Positions 6,257 to 12,092 of a DNA stretch of 12,092 nucleotides are shown piece by piece; positions within the stretch are counted from its first letter, which is position 1; every line of letters starts with the position of its first letter. The stretch is taken from the NCBI GenBank assembly GCA_035286745.1, contig DATECU010000285.1, forward strand, positions 1 to 12,092. The letters are read 5' to 3'. Position numbers and translations under genes: made by a program. This DNA is from DATECU01 sp035286745 (GTDB lineage: Bacteria > Acidobacteriota > Vicinamibacteria > Fen-336). The notes beneath the pieces were generated by a model. That model was given only the letters and a program-made list of their open reading frames with translations, did no database searches and was not told the origin of the DNA.

Positions 6257-7690
6257 CTACGCCACTTGATTGCGCCCGGCCTGCTTGGCCCGGTAGAGCG
6301 CCTGGTCGGCCAGCCGCACCATGTCGCTGGGGCCCTCCACGCCCTCGGCGGGGTAGTTGGCAACCCCAACGCTGATGGTGATCTTGAGAGCGCTCCCGGC
6401 AGCCCTGAACTCGTGCTGTTCCACCCGGCCGCGGATCCGATCGGCGGTGCGCAGGGCATCGGCCGGGCTGCTGTGGGGAAGCACCACGATGAACTCCTCA
6501 CCGCCGTAGCGGCCAATGGCATCCACCTGGCGGAAGGTGTCCCGGAGGATTCGGGACACCTCGCGCAAGACCGAATCACCTATCGGATGGCCGTACAGAT
6601 CGTTGACTTCCTTGAAGTGATCGATGTCGATCATCAACACTGCGAAGCCCTCTTCGTAGCGGCCCACCCGGGCGAACTCGTTGGCCAGGATCTCCATGGA
6701 GTGACGGTGGTTGAAGAGGTCGGTCAGGCTGTCGCGGACCGAGAGGTTCTTGATCCGCTCGAAGAGCCGGCTGTTCTGCATGACGATGAAGGCCTGGTTG
6801 GCGGCCTGCCCCAGGAAGGCCTCGCTCTCCTTGGTCATGCGCGCCACGTTCTTGCCGGCAATGGCGAGCAGCCCCACCAGGCTGCCGTGGGTGGCCATGG
6901 GAAAGGCCGCGAAACCGCCGAGGGTCGTCTCTTCGGCGCCGATGGGCCCCGAGGCCGGGGTGAAGAGGCGGGCCCGGATCCGCTCGAAGGCGGGGGGATG
7001 CTCCCGGCGCAGAGCTTCCAGCAGGCGAGCCTTGGCCTCCTCCAGCACCGGCGGAGCGGCGTTTCTGTGCTGCAAGAGCGCCACCTCGAGATCCTCGTCC
7101 TCGACGAAGGCGATGGCGCCCACCGTGAAGTCGACGACCCGGGCCAGGATCTCCATCACCGACGTGAAGGTGGCGTCCACCTGGACCAGGCTGCGCGCCA
7201 CCCGACCGATCTCGGAGAGGATGGTGGCCTCGTACAGCTTGTGGTCGAGCAGCTCGTTGACCCGGCTCAGGATGTCCGCGCTGGTGCGTTGGGCGGATGC
7301 GGGCCTCGGACGGGGTGCCTCGGTGGCGAGCACGTTCTTCACCAGGGCCAGGATCTGCTGGGGCTCGGCGTCCTTGGTGATGTAGTAGTCGGCGCCGGTT
7401 TCCAGGCCCCAGGCCCGATCGCCCACCTGGTCCTTGCTGGTCAGGATCACCACCGGCAGGTCTCGGGTTGAGGCTTCGGCCTTCAGCATTCGGCAGGCCT
7501 GATAGCCGTTCATGCGCGGCATCATGACGTCGAGAATGACCAGGCTGACGTCTTCGGCCATCGCCTTCTCGACCGCCTCCAGGCCGTCCTTGGCGGTGAT
7601 CACGGCGTAGCCGGCGCCGAGCAGCATCCTCTCGATCATCCGGAGGACCAGCGGGCTGTCGTCGGCGACCAGGATCCGGGGGGCGCTCAC
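6257..7690 (-). CDS. Response regulator diguanylate cyclase (REC-GAF-GGDEF)
   Basis: The 477-residue protein has three domains. A receiver domain (about 1-120) has acidic residues D10 and D11, phospho-acceptor D54 in LDVMMP, T84 and K106. A middle region (about 145-320) resembles a GAF sensor. The C-terminal GGDEF domain has an intact catalytic GGEEF at 396-400, preceded by RQVD, an RxxD inhibitory site five residues upstream. It should make cyclic di-GMP from two GTP under phosphorylation control, with product feedback. The start chosen is GTG at 7688-7690, with GGAG seven bases upstream. The open frame extends to 8083, but that part would overlap the divergent adaptor gene and is not protein-like. 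No cognate histidine kinase is in the window. It converges on the toxin gene and diverges from the exporter operon. Confidence 0.93.
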   Translation of the reverse strand: MSAPRILVADDSPLVLRMIERMLLGAGYAVITAKDGLEAVEKAMAEDVSLVILDVMMPRMNGYQACRMLKAEASTRDLPVVILTSKDQVGDRAWGLETGADYYITKDAEPQQILALVKNVLATEAPRPRPASAQRTSADILSRVNELLDHKLYEATILSEIGRVARSLVQVDATFTSVMEILARVVDFTVGAIAFVEDEDLEVALLQHRNAAPPVLEEAKARLLEALRREHPPAFERIRARLFTPASGPIGAEETTLGGFAAFPMATHGSLVGLLAIAGKNVARMTKESEAFLGQAANQAFIVMQNSRLFERIKNLSVRDSLTDLFNHRHSMEILANEFARVGRYEEGFAVLMIDIDHFKEVNDLYGHPIGDSVLREVSRILRDTFRQVDAIGRYGGEEFIVVLPHSSPADALRTADRIRGRVEQHEFRAAGSALKITISVGVANYPAEGVEGPSDMVRLADQALYRAKQAGRNQVA

Positions 7691-7874
7691 CAGTGGCTCC
7701 AACCTAGAGGGGAGGCCGTCTCGACCTTCGCGGGGACGTACTTTAACATGGGAGGATCCGGAGACGCGCCCTCGCCCAGTGAACCGCGTGGCATCCTCTA
7801 TCGTAGTGTTGCCCGAGGGATGAGCCGCGTCCTTGGGGAGCCCTGCCTCGGGCGGCAGACCACGGGAGGATTCA

Positions 7875-9152
7875 ATGTCGAAGCGTGTGATCGGGATCGG
7901 CGCCGGAGTGCTCATCCTGGCGGTCATCGTGGGCTTCAATGTCACTCGGGACAGCCGGAGCCGGGTCACCGTCCAGACGCGCAAGGCCGGCAAGAGCGAC
8001 CTGGTCTCCATCGTCTCGGCTTCCGGTGAAGTCAGACCCAAGCGTTTTGTCAACGTGTCGGCCAACGTGTCGGGCCGCATCACCTACCTGCCGGTGAAGG
8101 AAGGCGACACAGTGAAGAAGGGCCAGGTCCTGGCCCGCATCGACTCCACCCGCTTCGAGGCCGACGCCCGCCAGTCGGTAGCGGCGGTGGAGGCGCAGAA
8201 GGCGGACCTCGAGCGCTCCCAGGCCGACCTGGACGTGGCCCGGCTCAGCTACGAGCGCACTCGGAAGATGCATGGCGACAACCTGGTCTCGGACCAGGCC
8301 TTCGAACAAGCCGCGGCCGAGATCAAGATGAAGACCGCGGCCGTGGAGTCGCTGCGCAAGCGCCTGGCGCAGCAGGCGGCCATGCTGGAGTCGAGCCAGG
8401 ACAACCTGGAGAAGACGACGGTGGTGGCGCCCATGGACGGCGTGATCACCAGCCTGCAGAAGGAAGAGGGCGAGATGGTGATCGGGGCCCAGAGCTTCCA
8501 GCCCTCGGTCCTGATGACGGTGGCCGACCTCTCGGTGATGGAGGTCGAGGTGCTGGTGGACGAGACGGACATCAGGAACGTCAAGCTGGCGCAGCCGGCC
8601 GAGGTGCGGGTCGATGCTCTGGAAGGGGTCAAGATCAAGGGTGAGGTGACCGAGATCGGGTCCTCGGCCCTGGTCCGCGGGGCCACGACAGCCCAGGCCA
8701 GCGCCGCCAGTACCGCCAACCAAGCCAAGGACTTCAAGGTCACGGTCACCCTCACGGACCCTCCCTCGACGCTCCGGCCGGGCCTGAACGCAACCGCCGA
8801 CATCGAGACCGCCCGCAAGACGACCGTGCTGGCCATCCCCATCCAGGCGGTGGTGGTGCGCGCGCTCGACAAGAAGGGCAAGGTCATCGACATCTCGGCC
8901 ACCCCAGGCGAGGGCAACCCGGGCGGTGAGGGCCCCAAGGAGAAGGGGGAGGAGAAGGACGGCGTCTTCGTGGTGAGCAAGGGCCAGGCGTTCTTCCGGT
9001 CCGTGAAGACAGGCATCATGGGCGAGACCGAGATCGAGATCGTCGATGGCCTGAAGGAAGGCGAGGAGATGGTGACCGGCTCCTACAAGACCTTGCGCAC
9101 GCTCAAGAACGAAGCGCGGGTCAAGACCGAGACCAAGAAGGAGCGGCGATGA
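7875..9152 (+). CDS. Periplasmic adaptor (MacA/HlyD-type membrane fusion protein)
   Basis: The 425-residue protein has one N-terminal membrane segment (about residues 5-22). A split lipoyl domain follows (about 55-92 with GRITYLPVKEGDTVKKGQVL, and 180-215 with VVAPMDGVITSL). Between the halves lies an alpha-helical coiled-coil hairpin (about 94-180), then a beta-barrel and a membrane-proximal domain. Such adaptors bridge an inner-membrane ABC transporter to an outer-membrane channel. Two insertions stand out: an Ala/Thr/Ser stretch near 265-285 and a Gly/Glu/Lys-rich loop at 343-362, both probably surface loops. The ATG at 7875 has GGAGG six bases upstream. An upstream in-frame ATG at 7833 lacks such a site and would delay the membrane segment. 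The gene overlaps the ATPase gene by four bases (ATGA). Confidence 0.92.
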   Translation: MSKRVIGIGAGVLILAVIVGFNVTRDSRSRVTVQTRKAGKSDLVSIVSASGEVRPKRFVNVSANVSGRITYLPVKEGDTVKKGQVLARIDSTRFEADARQSVAAVEAQKADLERSQADLDVARLSYERTRKMHGDNLVSDQAFEQAAAEIKMKTAAVESLRKRLAQQAAMLESSQDNLEKTTVVAPMDGVITSLQKEEGEMVIGAQSFQPSVLMTVADLSVMEVEVLVDETDIRNVKLAQPAEVRVDALEGVKIKGEVTEIGSSALVRGATTAQASAASTANQAKDFKVTVTLTDPPSTLRPGLNATADIETARKTTVLAIPIQAVVVRALDKKGKVIDISATPGEGNPGGEGPKEKGEEKDGVFVVSKGQAFFRSVKTGIMGETEIEIVDGLKEGEEMVTGSYKTLRTLKNEARVKTETKKERR

Positions 9153-9862
9153 GTCAAGAGCCAGCCGCGGCCAACGGGCGGGAGATGATCAAGATCGAGG
9201 ATCTGTGGCGCACCTACGTCATGGGTTCCGAGGAGATCCACGCCCTGCGTGGCGTCAGCTTCCACATCGATCGCGGGGAATACGTGGCGGTCATGGGCCC
9301 TTCGGGCTCGGGCAAGTCGACGCTCATGAACCTGATCGGATGCCTGGACTCGCCCAGCAAGGGCAGCTACGTGCTGCGGGGCAAGCTGGTCTCGGAGATG
9401 AACGACGACGAGCTGGCGGCCATCCGCAACCGCGAGATCGGCTTCGTGTTCCAGACCTTCAACCTGCTGCCCCGGGCCTCCGCGCTGCACAACGTGGAGC
9501 TGCCGCTGGTCTACGCCGGCATCGCCAAGGACGCGCGCCTGGCCCAGGCCAGAAGAGCTCTAGAGTCGGTCGATCTGGGGGACCGGGTTCATCACAAGCC
9601 TAACGAATTGTCGGGCGGTCAGCGGCAGCGGGTGGCGGTGGCCCGAGCACTGGTGATGGGCCCCTCCATCCTGCTGGCCGACGAGCCCACCGGCAACCTG
9701 GATTCAGCCACCGGCGAGGACATCATGCGGCTCTTCGACCGGCTGCACGAGCAGGGCCACACCATCATCCTGGTGACCCACGAACGCGACATCGCCGAGC
9801 ACGCCCGGCGCACCATCCACATCCGCGACGGCCGCATCGAGAGCGACCAGCGGAAGGCCTGA
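9149..9862 (+). CDS. ABC transporter ATPase (MacB/LolD-type)
   Basis: At 237 residues this is a single nucleotide-binding domain. Walker A GPSGSGKST is at residues 50-58, the Q-loop FVFQTFNLLP around Q102, and the signature LSGGQRQR at 154-161. Walker B ILLADEP is at 174-180, the D-loop NLD at 183-185, and the switch histidine is H211. The EIHALRGVSF start and FQTFNLLPR segment are typical of the MacB/LolD/FtsE branch, whose ATPases work by mechanotransmission rather than classical channel transport. AAGGAG lies five bases before the ATG, within the end of the adaptor gene. The permease follows after six bases. Here ATPase and permease are separate proteins, unlike the fused Escherichia coli MacB. 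Confidence 0.95.
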   Translation: MSQEPAAANGREMIKIEDLWRTYVMGSEEIHALRGVSFHIDRGEYVAVMGPSGSGKSTLMNLIGCLDSPSKGSYVLRGKLVSEMNDDELAAIRNREIGFVFQTFNLLPRASALHNVELPLVYAGIAKDARLAQARRALESVDLGDRVHHKPNELSGGQRQRVAVARALVMGPSILLADEPTGNLDSATGEDIMRLFDRLHEQGHTIILVTHERDIAEHARRTIHIRDGRIESDQRKA

Positions 9863-9868
9863 AAGGCG

Positions 9869-11110
9869 ATGCCCTTCACCGAGGCCGTCGCCGTCGCCCT
9901 CGCCTCCCTGCGGTCCAACAAGCTGCGCTCGTTCCTCACCGTCCTGGGCATCCTGATCGGCGTTTCCTCCGTGATCGCGGTGGTGGCCATCACCGAGGGC
10001 CTGGACCAGTACATCGCCAAGCAGGTGCTGGAGCTGGGATCGGCCACCTTCACCGTGCAGAAGATGCCCGACATCGTCCCCAGCCGAGACGACTTCCGGC
10101 TGATGCTGAGGCGGAAGGACATCGGCCTGGCCGAGTTGGAGGCGGTGAAGGCATCCTGCGAAGCCTGCAAGGAAGTCGGGGCCATGGTGGCCACCGGCGG
10201 CACCGTCAAGTTCGGCCGCGTCAAGCAGACCAACGTTCGCATCATGGGGGTCACCGAGAACTGGAGCCGCATCGGCTCGGTCCGGGAGTTGATCGCGGGA
10301 CGACACCTGGTCCAAGACGACCTCGATTCGGCCCGGCCGGTGGCGGTGATCGGCGCCGACCTGATGGACGCCTTCTTCGGCCAGATGGAGCCGCTGGGGC
10401 GCATCGTCGACCTGAACGGACACGAGCTTCGGGTGGTGGGGGTGGCCGAGCGCAAGGGCAAGATCTTCGGCCAGAGCCAGGACAACTTCGTCTGGCTGCC
10501 CATCGACACCTACCGCAAGCTCTATGGTTCCCGCAGCTCCATCGCGATCCAGGCCGAGGCCCGGACCATGGACCTGTTGGAGGACGCTCAGGACCAGGCC
10601 CGAGTGGCGCTACGGGTCAGGCGGCACGTGGGCTTCGGCAAGCCCGACGACTTCAGCCTGGAGACCGGTGAAACCATCATGGACTTCTGGAAGAGCGCCA
10701 CCTCCGGCATCTACTTCGTCACCATCGTGGTCACCGCCATCAGCCTGCTGGTTGGCGGGGTGGTGGTGATGAACATCATGCTGGTCTCGGTCACCGAGCG
10801 GATCCGGGAGATCGGCGTGCGTAAGGCGCTGGGTGCGCGCCGCCGCGACATCCTGCGCCAGTTCCTGGTGGAGTCGGTGATCCTGTCCAGCTTCGGCGGC
10901 CTGCTCGGGGTCCTGGGCGCCGCCCTGCTGGCCTTCGGCCTCTCCGCCCTCCTGGGCGGCATGATGTCGGCGAGCTTCAACGCTCCCGTGCGACTGTGGG
11001 CCGTGCTGCTGGCCCTGTTCGTCTCCAGTGCGGTCGGCCTGGTCGCCGGCATCTACCCTGCCAGCCGAGCCGCCGCCCTCGATCCCGTGGTGGCCCTGAG
11101 GAACGAATGA
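9869..11110 (+). CDS. MacB/FtsX-type ABC permease, first of a tandem pair
   Basis: The 413-residue protein has the four-helix MacB topology. The first membrane helix is about residues 20-42. A large periplasmic domain (about 43-275) follows, with the VAVIGADLMDAFF and ELRVVGVAERKG motifs. Three more helices lie at about 280-306, 333-362 and 375-397. The conserved cytoplasmic loop NIMLVSVTERIREIGVRKAL and the terminal GIYPASRAAALDP motif are present. Together with the ATPase it should drive export of a peptide, lipid or small molecule from the periplasm through the adaptor. A Cys-x-x-Cys pair (97 and 100) sits in the periplasmic domain. A GAAAGG ribosome site precedes the ATG. The gene overlaps the next permease by four bases. 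Confidence 0.93.
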   Translation: MPFTEAVAVALASLRSNKLRSFLTVLGILIGVSSVIAVVAITEGLDQYIAKQVLELGSATFTVQKMPDIVPSRDDFRLMLRRKDIGLAELEAVKASCEACKEVGAMVATGGTVKFGRVKQTNVRIMGVTENWSRIGSVRELIAGRHLVQDDLDSARPVAVIGADLMDAFFGQMEPLGRIVDLNGHELRVVGVAERKGKIFGQSQDNFVWLPIDTYRKLYGSRSSIAIQAEARTMDLLEDAQDQARVALRVRRHVGFGKPDDFSLETGETIMDFWKSATSGIYFVTIVVTAISLLVGGVVVMNIMLVSVTERIREIGVRKALGARRRDILRQFLVESVILSSFGGLLGVLGAALLAFGLSALLGGMMSASFNAPVRLWAVLLALFVSSAVGLVAGIYPASRAAALDPVVALRNE

Positions 11111-12092
11111 CCCTGAGGAGCCGCATCACCACCCGCTTCCCCATCCTCTTCGCCATGCGTGAGGCGGTGGGGATCGGCCTCGGTGCCATTCGCGCTTACA
11201 AGATGAGGGCCAGCCTCACCATCCTGGGCGTCGTCATGGGCATCATGACCGTCACCGGCATGAGCGCCATCGTGGCCGGGTTGAACGCTTCCATGGCCAA
11301 GCAGATCGAGAGCCTGGGGTCGGCGGTCCTGATGATCCGTCCCTTCCAGCCGGGAGAGAACATCCCGGAGGAGGAGTTCCGCAAGCGCAAGGGCCTCACC
11401 GAGGCGGAGGTGGAGGCGATCGCCGCGCTGCCGACGATCCGGGCCGCGGCACCCATGGAGCTGGCGGGGGTGGACGTGATCAAGTACGGCAGCCAGCGGG
11501 CCAAGGACGCCATGACCATCTCCACCACCCCGGAGTACGAGACGGTCCACGACGCCTTCGTGGAGCGCGGCCGCTTCTTGATCCCCACCGACGTGGAGCG
11601 AGCGGCTCCGGTGGCGGTCATCGGCACCGACGTGGTGGATGCTCTGTTCCCGAACGTCGACCCCATCGACAAGGAGATCACCTTAGACGGGCGGCGGTTC
11701 CGGGTGGTGGGGGTAATGGAGCGCAAGGGGAAGTTCTTGTTCCAGAGCTTCGACAACCGGATTCTGATCCCGCGGGGCGCCTTCTTGAAGCGCAACGAAC
11801 GCTTCAACTTCCTGCTCGCCGACGTCAAGCCCACCTCGCCCGCGGTCCTCAAGGAGGCCGAGGACCAGATCCGCGAGACCCTGCGCCGGAAGCGCAAACT
11901 GCGTTTCCTGGAGAAGGACAACTTCGGCGTGGTGAGCCAGGACACGCTCACCGATCTCTACGGCCAGATCACCGGCGGCATCTACATGGTGATGATCGCG
12001 ATCTCGTCGATCGGGCTCCTCGTGGGCGGGGTCGGCGTCATGAACATCATGCTCGTCTCGGTCACGGAGAGGACCCGCGAGATCGGGGTCAG
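11107..12092 (+). CDS. MacB/FtsX-type ABC permease, second of the pair (3' end beyond window)
   Basis: The frame opens with an ATG overlapping the previous stop (ATGA) and stays open for 328 codons to the window edge, so the gene is cut, not broken. It has a longer N-terminus than its neighbour, then a first membrane helix at about residues 34-58. The periplasmic domain contains VAVIGTDVVDALF and RRFRVVGVMERKGKF. A second helix starts near 291, followed by NIMLVSVTERTREIGV just before the edge. It is clearly homologous to the upstream permease but well diverged in the periplasmic loop, and lacks its CxxC. A heterodimeric membrane part is therefore likely. The remaining two helices, about 80-95 residues, should lie just outside the window. 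Confidence 0.93.
   Translation, partial: MTLRSRITTRFPILFAMREAVGIGLGAIRAYKMRASLTILGVVMGIMTVTGMSAIVAGLNASMAKQIESLGSAVLMIRPFQPGENIPEEEFRKRKGLTEAEVEAIAALPTIRAAAPMELAGVDVIKYGSQRAKDAMTISTTPEYETVHDAFVERGRFLIPTDVERAAPVAVIGTDVVDALFPNVDPIDKEITLDGRRFRVVGVMERKGKFLFQSFDNRILIPRGAFLKRNERFNFLLADVKPTSPAVLKEAEDQIRETLRRKRKLRFLEKDNFGVVSQDTLTDLYGQITGGIYMVMIAISSIGLLVGGVGVMNIMLVSVTERTREIGV

Noticed and set aside
6246..6263. Small hairpin GGCGT/ACGCC as a bidirectional terminator
   Set aside because: The stem has only 5 bp, it overlaps the GGDEF stop codon, and there is no T-run on either strand.
6038..7471. Plus-strand open frame of 477 codons opposite the GGDEF regulator
   Set aside because: It overlaps the toxin and the antisense of a clearly recognised gene, and its translation shows no domain pattern. 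It is an artefact of high GC.
7691..8083. N-terminal extension of the GGDEF regulator
   Set aside because: It overlaps the divergent adaptor gene, precedes the receiver domain with non-protein-like sequence, and GTG at 7690 has a good ribosome site.
9619..10509. Minus-strand open frame across the ATPase/permease junction
   Set aside because: It is antisense to two well-supported genes and its Ser/Arg/Met-rich translation has no recognisable fold.

Overview
This is a GC-rich bacterial chromosome segment whose real genes strongly favour G or C at third codon positions. The gene content suggests a Gram-negative-type, soil or sediment lineage such as Myxococcota/Deltaproteobacteria, Acidobacteriota or Methylomirabilota. 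The signs are a Myxococcus-like MglA/MglB pair, a MacA/MacB-type exporter with a periplasmic adaptor, and long tandem intergenic repeats. The phylum cannot be fixed from this sequence alone.

Layout, left to right. (1) 1-753: the 5' part of a Zeta-toxin-like P-loop protein runs off the left edge on the minus strand. About 400 bases without a supportable gene follow, carrying an over-represented GTYAACCA motif. (2) 754-887: a minus-strand tRNA-Asn(GTT) behind a perfect-consensus sigma-70 promoter. (3) 963-5117: a minus-strand housekeeping block, in transcription order SRP RNA (ffs), dnaX, ybaB, recR, then a separate promoter and mglB-mglA. The order tRNA-Ser / SRP RNA / dnaX / ybaB / recR matches a synteny known from Bacillus subtilis, except that the tRNA is flipped here. 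(4) 5194-5613: tRNA-Ser(CGA) on the plus strand, followed by 2.7 copies of an 82-bp tandem repeat ending in a perfect 11-bp hairpin. (5) 5614-6245: a ribbon-helix-helix antitoxin and a MazF/PemK-type toxin. (6) 6257-7690: a minus-strand response regulator with REC, GAF-like and GGDEF domains, predicted to make cyclic di-GMP. (7) 7875-12092: a tightly overlapping plus-strand operon encoding a periplasmic adaptor, an ABC ATPase and two homologous MacB/FtsX-type permeases, the second cut by the right edge.

How the genes work together. dnaX, ybaB and recR serve replication and recombination. mglB-mglA encode a small-GTPase polarity switch and its GAP partner. The adaptor-ATPase-permease set should form a tripartite export machine or envelope-stress pump, probably with a heterodimeric membrane part. 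Both tRNA genes have toxin-type genes on their 3' side, which fits tRNA ends acting as entry points for accessory DNA, but no integrase or clear att duplication is visible.

No wholly new system is evident. The items most worth a second look are the GTYAACCA cluster sharing a 9-mer with the tRNA-Asn anticodon loop, the 82-bp repeat array with its terminal hairpin, and the apparent CTG start of the Zeta-like gene.
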